The notes under the pieces were generated by a model. That model saw nothing but the letters and a program-made list of their open reading frames with translations. It was not told the origin of the DNA and did no database searches. 32,613 nucleotides of DNA from a virus, in the IMG/VR virus record IMGVR_UViG_3300044630_003566, positions 1 through 32,613 of that record. One strand, given 5' to 3'. Below, one piece after another: positions 16,180-23,997 of the stretch. How positions within the stretch are numbered: the first letter of the stretch is position 1; every line of letters begins with the position of its first letter. The position numbers and the translations under genes are program-made.

Positions 16180-17220
16180 ATGAAAAAAATTTTAATACTA
16201 GGTGGCGGTGGATTTATTGGTGGTCATTTAGCAAAAAAATTACACCAACAGGGAAATTTTGTTAGAGTTGTTGATTTAAAACAACATGAATATTTTAATC
16301 AAAAAGAATTTTGTGGAGAATTTATCCAAGGTGACTTAAGAGATCCAAACTTCGTCTCAGTTGTCATGTTTGGACCAAATCAAAATTCTATTGAAGATCA
16401 AGAAAATTCATTTGATGAGGTGTATCAACTTGCTGCGGACATGGGTGGTGCCGGATATATCTTCACCGGAGAAAACGATGCGAATGTCATGCATAATTCT
16501 GCAACGATAAATCTAAATGTTGCGTATTATGCTTCAAAATTTAACGTTAAAAAAATATTTTATTCTTCTTCCGCATGTATGTATCCTGAACACAATCAAT
16601 TGGATCCCAATAACCCAAATTGTGAAGAATCGTCTGCATATCCGGCAAACCCAGATAGTGAATATGGATGGGAAAAACTATTTAGTGAAAGACTTTATTT
16701 TGCATTTAATAGAAATTATGGTCTTAATGTTAGGGTCGCTCGGTTCCATAACATTTTTGGTCCATATGGAACGTGGACTGGAGGTAAAGAGAAGGCACCT
16801 GCTGCAATGTGTAGAAAAGTTTCTGAGTGTAATGAGTCTGATGAAATAGAAGTTTGGGGGGATGGTAGTCAAACTAGGTCTTTCCTATATATTGATGATT
16901 GTTTGAATTCTATAGAGAAGATGATGAACAGTGACTTTATGGGTCCAGTTAATATTGGTTCTGATGAAATGGTTACAATCAATGAACTTGCCAAAATGGC
17001 AATCGAAATTTCTAATAAAAATTTAAAAATCAAAAATATCACGGGTGAGGAATTTTTAGATAAGTATGGATTTAAATGTCCAATAGGTGTTATGGGAAGA
17101 AATTCTGACAACACCCTTTTTGAACGTATGATTTCAGAAACAAATTATAATTCTTTATATGATGGTATGCTTAAAACATACCAATGGATTAATAATAACG
17201 TAAACAAATTAAATGAATAG
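16180..17220 (+). CDS. gme: GDP-mannose 3,5-epimerase-like enzyme
   Basis: A 346-residue short-chain dehydrogenase-type epimerase. The NAD site is GGGGFIGG (8-15). LAADMGGAGYIF, SSACMYPE, SEYGWEKL (YxxxK: Y162, K166), FHNIFGPYGTWTGG and KEKAPAA follow the order and wording of plant GDP-mannose 3,5-epimerase. C133 and K205 sit where the plant enzyme has its two epimerising residues (Cys145 and Lys217), with the same 72-residue spacing. The enzyme would turn GDP-D-mannose into GDP-L-galactose and/or GDP-L-gulose. GDP-mannose synthesis genes are not in the window, so the host may supply it. Its last 8 bases overlap the PhoH-like gene. Confidence 0.88.
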   Translation: MKKILILGGGGFIGGHLAKKLHQQGNFVRVVDLKQHEYFNQKEFCGEFIQGDLRDPNFVSVVMFGPNQNSIEDQENSFDEVYQLAADMGGAGYIFTGENDANVMHNSATINLNVAYYASKFNVKKIFYSSSACMYPEHNQLDPNNPNCEESSAYPANPDSEYGWEKLFSERLYFAFNRNYGLNVRVARFHNIFGPYGTWTGGKEKAPAAMCRKVSECNESDEIEVWGDGSQTRSFLYIDDCLNSIEKMMNSDFMGPVNIGSDEMVTINELAKMAIEISNKNLKIKNITGEEFLDKYGFKCPIGVMGRNSDNTLFERMISETNYNSLYDGMLKTYQWINNNVNKLNE

Positions 17221-17941
17221 AAGAAAGCCAACACAAAATGATGATACAGTCAAACCTTTTACCAAAAAAGATTTGATAAACTCAATTGTCAAAAAAAAAT
17301 CCAAAAATAAATTTTTGACAAACAATCAAAAAGAATATTATGATTCTTTGATCCAAAACCAAATAACTATTTGTTCCGGACCTGCTGGAGTGGGTAAAAG
17401 TTATGTCGCAATGAAAGCGGCAATCGATTTATTGGTTGACCCCAATAATTCTTATGAAAAAATTATTATTGTAAGACCAGCAGTTGAGGCGGAAGAAAAG
17501 TTAGGGGCTTTACCAGGAAATTTAGAAGAAAAACTAGATCCTTATATTTTTCCCTCTTATTATTTGTTGAATAAAATTATTGGTAAGGAATCAAGAGAAA
17601 AATTAAAGGAACATGAAATAATAGAAGTATTTGCTTTGGCGTATATGAGAGGTATGAATATTGATAATTCAATTTTGATTTTTGAGGAAGCCCAAAACTC
17701 AACACCTAATCAGATGAAACTACTTCTTACTAGAATTGGATTTAATAGTAAATTTTTTATATCTGGAGATCTCGAACAAACCGATCGATACAAAGACATC
17801 CGTCATTCTGGTCTTTATGACGCGATTACCAAATTCAATTTTTTAGATGATATAGGTATATTTGAATTTGGTCAAAATGATGTTGTTAGAAACCCACTTA
17901 TTACAAAAATTTTAAGAAAATATGATGAGGATAGGAATTGA
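17213..17941 (+). CDS. phoH: PhoH-like ATPase
   Basis: A 242-residue P-loop ATPase of the PhoH family, common in phages. The Walker A loop is GPAGVGKS (56-63), Walker B is ILIFEEAQN (154-162), and SGDLEQTD (184-191) is the sensor-like motif. IIIVRPAVEAEEKLGALPG is the characteristic stretch after the first domain. Role in phage is unclear; RNA metabolism and phosphate stress links have been suggested, and bacterial PhoH2 is an RNA helicase/nuclease fusion. The first 35 residues are a basic extension. It interrupts the glycan block with the HAD-like and small genes that follow. Confidence 0.92.
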   Translation: MNRRKPTQNDDTVKPFTKKDLINSIVKKKSKNKFLTNNQKEYYDSLIQNQITICSGPAGVGKSYVAMKAAIDLLVDPNNSYEKIIIVRPAVEAEEKLGALPGNLEEKLDPYIFPSYYLLNKIIGKESREKLKEHEIIEVFALAYMRGMNIDNSILIFEEAQNSTPNQMKLLLTRIGFNSKFFISGDLEQTDRYKDIRHSGLYDAITKFNFLDDIGIFEFGQNDVVRNPLITKILRKYDEDRN

Positions 17942-18575
17942 AATTAATGGTGTTCTTCGAAATACTTTTGAAAAGATCAAACATGTTTACCAAAAAAATT
18001 TAATTGACTCTCAAACTATTGAGTCACAACCTACGTACAATATTGACATATCGGGGGATACTCAAGATTTAATTACTAATGAAGATTTCAAATATGAAAT
18101 ATTAAGTGAAGAAGAATCTTTCGATTTAGAAAAAATGTATAAGTTTCAAAATAAAGAAGAACTTTATTCATTTTTATATGAAGAATATACAATGGAAGTT
18201 TTTGGACATGCTCCATCAACAGAAATGAACACGTTTAATGTCTTAAACGAATTTTATTTGGAGTTTAGAGACAATTATGATATATCAATTGTTTCTAACG
18301 AAATAGGAAAATCAAAACCTTCATCCCTTTTTTTCTTATCCAAATTCGGAATGTTGATAGAAAAAATCTTTTTTTACAGTGAAATTACAAAAAAAACCAT
18401 GTGGGACTCAATTGATGTTTTACTTACTGCGAATCCATACTTATTATTAGAAAGACCAGAAAATAAAATTGTTATAAAGTATGTTACAAATTATAACAAA
18501 GATATCCCTTCTGATTATGAAATAACTTCATTATCAGAACTAAAAGAAATAATTAAAAATATAAAAAATGTTTGA
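17925..18575 (+). CDS. HAD-like phage protein with degenerate catalytic motif
   Basis: A 216-residue protein that resembles a widespread phage HAD-superfamily group. Two ATG codons are adjacent; I prefer the second at 17925 because it gives MRIGIEINGVLR. In an active HAD enzyme the first motif is DxDG(V/T)(L/V); here it is EINGVL, so the nucleophile Asp is Glu and the second Asp is Asn. FGHAPSTEMNTFNVLNEFY and ISIVSNEIGKSKPSSLFFLSKFG keep motifs II and III, including the Ser and Lys. MWDSIDVLLTANPYLL replaces motif IV. It is therefore likely a non-hydrolytic HAD. The 17-base overlap with phoH suggests co-translation. Confidence 0.72.
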   Translation: MRIGIEINGVLRNTFEKIKHVYQKNLIDSQTIESQPTYNIDISGDTQDLITNEDFKYEILSEEESFDLEKMYKFQNKEELYSFLYEEYTMEVFGHAPSTEMNTFNVLNEFYLEFRDNYDISIVSNEIGKSKPSSLFFLSKFGMLIEKIFFYSEITKKTMWDSIDVLLTANPYLLLERPENKIVIKYVTNYNKDIPSDYEITSLSELKEIIKNIKNV

Positions 18576-18822
18576 AATTTTAGGTGAAAATTATTACATT
18601 GATTTGGTAAAAATTAATGATTCCGTCACATTCAACGACTTGAGTGGCGAAACACAAATTGCGGTAGTTAAATATGAAACAATTAAATTGATGGTAGAAT
18701 TGGTATGTAGTGAGGTGGAAAATATCGATGAAAAAATGAGAATGAAAAGTACGGAACTTTCTATTCCTTTTAAGTTGGCATTTAACACTCTTTTAATGCA
18801 TAAAATAATAAATAAATTATAA
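18568..18822 (+). CDS. Small hypothetical protein
   Basis: An 84-residue protein of unknown function, overlapping the HAD-like gene by 8 bases and ending three bases before the next GT. It is acidic in the middle (CSEVENIDEKMRMK) with hydrophobic segments on either side and no Cys or His pattern. There is no signal peptide. Its linkage to the phoH and HAD-like genes suggests one functional set of three genes set into the glycan block. Confidence 0.6.
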   Translation: MFEILGENYYIDLVKINDSVTFNDLSGETQIAVVKYETIKLMVELVCSEVENIDEKMRMKSTELSIPFKLAFNTLLMHKIINKL

Positions 18823-18825
18823 TAT

Positions 18826-19884
18826 ATGAACAGTGAACAAATTCAAAAATTAGAAAAATCCATTAGTAATATGGAAGAAAAAAGGGCTAGGATTTATTTC
18901 TTAGTACAAGACACAAAAGGTAATGCTAAAGCATCCGTGAGGTACATTTACCAAATGGCATACACATTATTCGAGAGTGGTTACAATTCGATTATTCTTC
19001 ATGAAAAACCCGAATACTCCGGTGTTTCGGATTGGTTAGATGAAAAATATATGACAATGCCTCATAATTCAATTGAGGGTACTAATCTAGAAATTTCCCC
19101 GGAAGATTTAATTATTATTCCTGAAATCTATGGATTCGTTATGGAACAAATAACTAAGTTACCATGTGGTAAAATTGTACTATGTCAAGCATACGATCAC
19201 GTTTATGAAACTTTACAACCGGGTCAAACTTGGTCCCAGTTAGGTTTCTTTAAATGTATTACAACATCAGAAAAACAAAAAGAATATCTTGAAACAATGA
19301 TGAGAAATGTTTCCTATGAAGTTATTCATCCATTTATTTCAGATTCGTTTCAAAAAAACCCTTTACCCCCAAAAACAATTATTTCAATCTATACAAGAGA
19401 TCATAGAAATACAACAAATTTTATTAAAATGTTTTACAGTAAATTTCCTCAATATAGATGGATTACATTTAGGGATATGAGAGGTCTTTCTGAATTAGAA
19501 TTTGCACAAGGGTTGAAAGATAGTTTTTGTTCAGTATGGATTGATTCCCCAAGTGCATTTGGTACTTTTCCACTTGAATCTATGAAAATGGGTGTACCTG
19601 TTATTGGGTTAACTCCTAGCATGGTTCCTGAGTGGATGAAAGAAGAAAATGGTATTTGGATTAATAATCAAAACTTGTTGTTGGATGTCCTTGCCGACTT
19701 TATTCAAAACTGGTTAGAGGACAATATTAATCCAGATCTTTATGATCAAATGTCTCAAACGGTAGAACCTTACTCTAGTGAAGAAACTTTCAAAACTAGT
19801 GTCTTATCTTTGTTTGAAAAAATGATGGTAACTAGAATTGAAAACTTTAAAAATCAACTAACTAAATTTGAAACAGTAGAATAA
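18826..19884 (+). CDS. GT-B glycosyltransferase (GT4-like)
   Basis: A 352-residue GT-B enzyme. After a 20-residue helical leader, RIYFLVQDTKGNAKASVRYI opens the acceptor half. VIHPFISDSF is the linker and TIISIYTRDHRNTTNFI opens the donor half. The signature is WIDSPSAFGTFPLESMKMGVPVIGL, with the Glu helix and GVPVI that position the donor sugar nucleotide in GT4 and related enzymes; it is followed by MVPEWMKEENGIWI. This is the clearest GT4 donor site in the window. It comes after the phoH trio and is next to the GT2 gene at 19886. Confidence 0.82.
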   Translation: MNSEQIQKLEKSISNMEEKRARIYFLVQDTKGNAKASVRYIYQMAYTLFESGYNSIILHEKPEYSGVSDWLDEKYMTMPHNSIEGTNLEISPEDLIIIPEIYGFVMEQITKLPCGKIVLCQAYDHVYETLQPGQTWSQLGFFKCITTSEKQKEYLETMMRNVSYEVIHPFISDSFQKNPLPPKTIISIYTRDHRNTTNFIKMFYSKFPQYRWITFRDMRGLSELEFAQGLKDSFCSVWIDSPSAFGTFPLESMKMGVPVIGLTPSMVPEWMKEENGIWINNQNLLLDVLADFIQNWLEDNINPDLYDQMSQTVEPYSSEETFKTSVLSLFEKMMVTRIENFKNQLTKFETVE

Positions 19885-19885
19885 T

Positions 19886-20692
19886 ATGAAAAATAATAAC
19901 ACAATTTCGGTAATTTTACCAATTAAATCTTCAATGACTGGGTTTTTTGAAGATTATTTTAAAAAATGTATTGAGTCAATCAAAATTCAAAAAGTACCTT
20001 TTGATGAGGTAATTATCGTTCACACTGATGAAACGGCACTTGTGGAATTTTTGGATTCTTATGATTTTGGTGATTTGCAAACTAAACGATTCGTTTGGAC
20101 TGAAGAGGCAAATTTTTGCGAACAAGTAAATTATGGAGTCAAAAATTCAACATCAAAATGGGTTTCCATTTTAGAATTCGATGATGAGTACTCAAATATT
20201 TGGTCTAAAAATGTAAAAGAATATATGAACCATTATCCAGAAGTCCAAGCATTCCTCCCAATAGTGGTTGATGTTGATGAAAAAGGAGTTTTTGTAGGGT
20301 TTACAAATGAGGCATGTTTTGCCGCAAACATTACACAAGAACTTGGTGTGTTAACTAATGAAGTTTTACAGACATATCAAAACTTTCAAATTTCAGGAAT
20401 GGTTATTCAGAAAGAAATGTATGAAAAATATGGTAAACTAAAGTCTAACATAAAACTTACTTTTGGTTATGAATTCTTTTTGAGAATGACACAAAATTCA
20501 GTCAACTTCATGACAGTTCCGAGAATAGGATATAAGCACACAAATTTCAGAAACGGTTCTCTTTTCTGGAATTACAAAAATGGTACTGAAAAATTATATG
20601 AAGACGAAGTTAGGTTTTGGATTGATTCTGCAAAAAAAGAATATTTCTTTACAGAACAAAGAGATATAAATTACGAACCTCAAGAAATTTAA
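19886..20692 (+). CDS. GT2-family glycosyltransferase
   Basis: A 268-residue GT-A enzyme. ISVILPIKSSMTGFFEDYFKKCI is the first strand-helix unit, DEVIIVHTDE the second strand, and WVSILEFDDEYSNIW carries the DDE metal site (99-101). SGMVIQKEMYEKYGKLKSNIKLTFGYEFFLRM matches the acceptor strand and the late catalytic region of GT2 enzymes. The product is probably cytoplasmic. It is the last glycan gene; its stop shares a base with the start of the late sigma factor (TAATG). Confidence 0.8.
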   Translation: MKNNNTISVILPIKSSMTGFFEDYFKKCIESIKIQKVPFDEVIIVHTDETALVEFLDSYDFGDLQTKRFVWTEEANFCEQVNYGVKNSTSKWVSILEFDDEYSNIWSKNVKEYMNHYPEVQAFLPIVVDVDEKGVFVGFTNEACFAANITQELGVLTNEVLQTYQNFQISGMVIQKEMYEKYGKLKSNIKLTFGYEFFLRMTQNSVNFMTVPRIGYKHTNFRNGSLFWNYKNGTEKLYEDEVRFWIDSAKKEYFFTEQRDINYEPQEI

Positions 20693-21438
20693 TGTCAGAT
20701 GAATTAGAAATAAATAATGATCTGAATGTTGTAAAAAAGAAAGGTAGAAAACCAAAACAAAACAATTATTTTGATGAAAGAGAAGAAACGGCCGTTAAAC
20801 TTTATTTAATGGCCACAACCTTCGAAGAAAAAAACAAAATATATAATGAGTTTTTAAGGAAACCTTTGGACAAGATGATATCGTCAATAATAAGACGATA
20901 CAAATTATATAGAAAAGATATGAATTTCGAAGAGATTCATGTAGACACACATTCCTTTTTAATGACCAAAATAGATAAATTCAAACCATCGAAAGAAAAG
21001 AAGGCGTATTCCTATTTTGGTACAATTTGTAAAAATTATCTCATGGGTCAAATAATGAAAGATCAGAAAGAGATGAATCGCAAAATTTCATATGAAGATA
21101 TCTCATCTGACTTGTTAAATACACCCGATATGATATACCACATAGATAACGACGAACTTACATCTGAAGATGTGATTTATAGATTTTTAAATTTATTAAA
21201 AGACACTCTAGAAGAACCAAGTCTAACTGAACAAGAAGTTAAACTTGGAAGAGCGATTCAAGATATTTTTGAAAATTATACTTCAATATTTTTTGATTCC
21301 AGTAACAATAAGTTCAACAAAAACATTATTTTGTTTGAGTTAAGAGAGATGACAAACCTTTCAACTAAAGAAATTAGGGGATCAATTAAAAAATATAAAA
21401 AAATCTATAATCAAATGTTACAAGAACTTTTGAGATAA
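20692..21438 (+). CDS. 55: Late-transcription sigma factor (T4 gp55-like)
   Basis: A 248-residue protein matching the gp55-like sigma factors of T4-type phages, which bind host RNA polymerase and direct it to late promoters. YFDEREETAVKLYL (26-39) and the helix SSIIRRYKLYRKDMNFEEIH, then THSFLMTKIDKFKP and KKAYSYFGTICKNYLMGQ, form a region 2-like core. A C-terminal helical pair (LREMTNLSTKEIRGSIKKY) may contact the promoter or clamp. The first 20 residues are acidic then basic and likely disordered. It is directly followed by the first TATTTATA motif at 21443, so the factor may drive the genes just downstream. Confidence 0.85.
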   Translation: MSDELEINNDLNVVKKKGRKPKQNNYFDEREETAVKLYLMATTFEEKNKIYNEFLRKPLDKMISSIIRRYKLYRKDMNFEEIHVDTHSFLMTKIDKFKPSKEKKAYSYFGTICKNYLMGQIMKDQKEMNRKISYEDISSDLLNTPDMIYHIDNDELTSEDVIYRFLNLLKDTLEEPSLTEQEVKLGRAIQDIFENYTSIFFDSSNNKFNKNIILFELREMTNLSTKEIRGSIKKYKKIYNQMLQELLR

Positions 21439-21442
21439 AAAG

Positions 21443-21450
21443 TATTTATA
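21443..21450 (+). promoter_or_regulatory. Late-promoter-like motif TATTTATA
   Basis: TATTTATA fills most of the 18-base gap after the sigma-factor gene and ends six bases before the ATG at 21457. The same core precedes several structural genes in this window. If it is a -10 type box, the transcript would start at or very near the ATG. Confidence 0.45.
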
Positions 21451-21456
21451 GTTAAT

Positions 21457-21822
21457 ATGGCAAGACCGGTAAAAAAACAAATTAATTTATCCAAAGATTC
21501 GATGTTATCTTTGATGCAAGAAATTTACAATGAATTGGTAGAACAAAGATCAACAGCAATAAGAATTCAAAATAAAATGTTGACAATGATGAAAGAACCG
21601 GAGGATATGACTCTTATTGGTCCAGTAATTGAAAAACAACAAAAAATTATAAACGATTGTGTTGAAAAAAAATTGACTTTATCTAAATTACAATCACAAA
21701 TGTGGCAAAAATCTCAAGATAAAGAAGAAGATTTTACTTTATCTGATCTTGATTTAGATGACAGTACCTTCAAAAGTTTAATCGAGAAAGATATTTCTTC
21801 AGATAATAAATTAAAAATGTAA
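21457..21822 (+). CDS. Hypothetical helical protein
   Basis: A 121-residue, mostly helical protein of unknown function. The first 12 residues are basic (MARPVKKQINLS), the middle has heptad-like spacing, and the last 35 residues are acidic (DLDLDDSTFKSLIEKD), so it is bipolar. This suits a small adaptor or a phage morphogenesis factor. Position next to the sigma factor raises the thought of a gp33-like late co-activator, which is similar in size, but no sequence hallmark supports it. It is followed five bases later by the large structural gene. Confidence 0.55.
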   Translation: MARPVKKQINLSKDSMLSLMQEIYNELVEQRSTAIRIQNKMLTMMKEPEDMTLIGPVIEKQQKIINDCVEKKLTLSKLQSQMWQKSQDKEEDFTLSDLDLDDSTFKSLIEKDISSDNKLKM

Positions 21823-21827
21823 TTTAA

Positions 21828-23771
21828 ATGGCTCTAGATAATCAACAGGGTTATACGGATATCAAAAAAAAAACTACCTTAAGTCAAAAGTACAGAAAGG
21901 TCAAAAAAGATATTAAGGATTTAGAAAAAAAAACCGGAAATAACTTTGAAACTTGGGCTGGTGGTGTTGAAACAAAATATGGAAAATATGGTGCACAAAA
22001 ATTAAAAAGTGCTGAAAATTATTTAAATTACCAGAAAAAAAATCTTAAAACACAATTTGATGAATTATTAGATATTAAATTTTTGTCTGCGGAGTCCGGT
22101 GACACCAAATCAATGAAATATCTTAAAAAAACTTTTTCTGCCGCATTAATAGAACTCAAACCAAAAATCGAAAAGATTCTGGCAGAACTTATGGTTAAAA
22201 CTTTGGGTTGTGATCAGGATTCTAGTTTTCCCGCAAATACTTCGGTATATATCAAAGTCAAATCAATTGACTTATTAAATCTACTCAAAGAAGAACCTGA
22301 TTCGTTAGTGGGTCAAGTATGTTATGAATCGAATCCAATTATCTATCAGAATCAACCCTTCTCGATGAATAAAGAGTTAAGAAATAGAATACAAAACATT
22401 AACATACCTTACTCTGCACCATCATTTGGTAATTCCAATTATATTGGTAGTTCTGGACAAGATCTTTTTGATATAACTTATGTGGATAATTATATCAACC
22501 CACTAGGTCAAACTGTTGTCGGAGATTTTTTTAAAATTGATTTTTTTCCAAGGTCTAGTAACACAAACAAAATCTCAGAATTTTTAGAAGATTATTTTAA
22601 AACAATTGATATTATAGATTATAAACATTTATATGCGAATTTAATACAAAATCTTACAGGATCACTCTCAATCGAGAAAGGAGATGGTGACACCGTCAAT
22701 GGTGATTTTACCAAAATTATGATTATAATGAAAAGAATTTTTGGTCTTTGTTTTGACGAAACTCAAGAGATTGATGTAAGTGGAATATCTAAGTTATCAC
22801 AAAGTGATAATATTGATGATTCTTTTTTTGAATTTGACGAAATGGATTTGAAGTACATTGATTTTATTAATTCAAATATCAAAATCAAAGTGGTTGAATT
22901 CGAGGAATGTCAAAACGTGAAACTAACAGTTGATTCCAATTCACTTTTAACTGCGGTCAATAACCTAACATATTTTCCTGGACAAAATAATAATAACCAA
23001 CTTAACGATGCATCAGAGGAACTTACAGAAACTATGAAAAATAGTTTTTTTCCTTTCGAAATTAATTTCGATGAGACTTTTCTCAAAGAATATCCAAGAG
23101 CACTTGTCATGACAATACTTTCACCTAAAACACTTTTACCTCTTATTGCTTTAGGTAAATCTTTGGGTCAGGATTTATATGATGATGTCCAATCCTTTGT
23201 AGATTTTGCAAAAAAATTCAAAACATTTTTTGTTGCATTTGTTTCAAAAGTTGGGGCTGAGTTTGTTAGAATAATTTTTAATCTAATAAAAAAAGATATT
23301 TTATCTTTATCTCAAGTTATTTTAACAGATATAAATGATGAGATACGTAAGAAAAAAGAAGTTTTAGTTCTGGCATTAATTGCAATTGCAGTGAAACTTG
23401 TATCTGATTTCAGAAGTTGTAAGAGTGTTATAGATGAACTTTTATCTATATTAAATTTAGTCCAAAAAAATCTTGAGAAGAAAAAAAAACCACTACCATA
23501 TGCTTTAGTGAAATCCTCACAAGTTCTTCAGGGATTTTCAAAAACAAGAGCGGTAATAAATGTTATAGAACAATTTGATAAATTAGGTCTTCCTACAGAC
23601 CCTATGCCCGATGGAAGTCCTAATTTAATGTTGGCAGCAGTCGATGCTATAATTGGAGGTATTGACAAAGAAGAAACACAAAATGGTCAAGTACAAGTTG
23701 CAATAGACCCATTAAGTTTAACTCCAATAGGAACAACAATACCTCAAGTTATGTTCGGTAAAAAATTATAA
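21828..23771 (+). CDS. Large virion-like protein of unknown function
   Basis: A 647-residue protein. The first 90 residues are Lys-rich and helical (coiled-coil like), followed by a mixed alpha/beta middle. A helical C-terminal region carries a hydrophobic run VLVLALIAIAVKLVSDF near residue 520 that could be a buried helix. The last 50 residues are Pro/Gly/Gln-rich. Size and position between the late sigma factor and a baseplate OB-fold gene suggest a tail or baseplate protein. I do not recognise a family. No signal peptide is present and the hydrophobic run is too isolated to claim a membrane protein. Confidence 0.65.
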   Translation: MALDNQQGYTDIKKKTTLSQKYRKVKKDIKDLEKKTGNNFETWAGGVETKYGKYGAQKLKSAENYLNYQKKNLKTQFDELLDIKFLSAESGDTKSMKYLKKTFSAALIELKPKIEKILAELMVKTLGCDQDSSFPANTSVYIKVKSIDLLNLLKEEPDSLVGQVCYESNPIIYQNQPFSMNKELRNRIQNINIPYSAPSFGNSNYIGSSGQDLFDITYVDNYINPLGQTVVGDFFKIDFFPRSSNTNKISEFLEDYFKTIDIIDYKHLYANLIQNLTGSLSIEKGDGDTVNGDFTKIMIIMKRIFGLCFDETQEIDVSGISKLSQSDNIDDSFFEFDEMDLKYIDFINSNIKIKVVEFEECQNVKLTVDSNSLLTAVNNLTYFPGQNNNNQLNDASEELTETMKNSFFPFEINFDETFLKEYPRALVMTILSPKTLLPLIALGKSLGQDLYDDVQSFVDFAKKFKTFFVAFVSKVGAEFVRIIFNLIKKDILSLSQVILTDINDEIRKKKEVLVLALIAIAVKLVSDFRSCKSVIDELLSILNLVQKNLEKKKKPLPYALVKSSQVLQGFSKTRAVINVIEQFDKLGLPTDPMPDGSPNLMLAAVDAIIGGIDKEETQNGQVQVAIDPLSLTPIGTTIPQVMFGKKL

Positions 23772-23772
23772 T

Positions 23773-23997
23773 ATGGAAAAAGATAAACAAATTGTAAGAG
23801 CACAAGACGTTGCGGAAATAGTTAAAAATTTCACAGACAAATCAAATAGAGATTTGAGAATCGCAATGGAATTTTTAAAAAAAGAATTTGAATTTACAAA
23901 AGATAATATTTTAAAATTAACTGATCATTTTGAAAAAGTTAAAAATGATTATAATACTGTTTTAGAAGAATTTAACAAACGGAATGGAGCAAGTTAA
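23773..23997 (+). CDS. Small coiled-coil protein
   Basis: A 74-residue protein starting one base after the large structural gene and overlapping the baseplate gene by 14 bases. Nearly all of it should form a charged helix with repeated Phe/Leu spacing (ILKLTDHFEKVKNDYNTVLEEF). Function unknown; a chaperone or a small assembly factor for one of the flanking structural proteins is plausible from position. The 14-base overlap suggests translational coupling. Confidence 0.6.
   Translation: MEKDKQIVRAQDVAEIVKNFTDKSNRDLRIAMEFLKKEFEFTKDNILKLTDHFEKVKNDYNTVLEEFNKRNGAS

Noticed and set aside
16517-16849. Plus-strand open frame of 110 codons in another frame.
   Set aside because: It lies wholly within the GDP-mannose epimerase gene, whose frame holds all conserved motifs.
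21457-21822. A gp33-like late co-activator next to the gp55-like gene.
   Set aside because: Size and position are suggestive, but no clamp-binding C-terminal motif or flap-binding signature can be seen.
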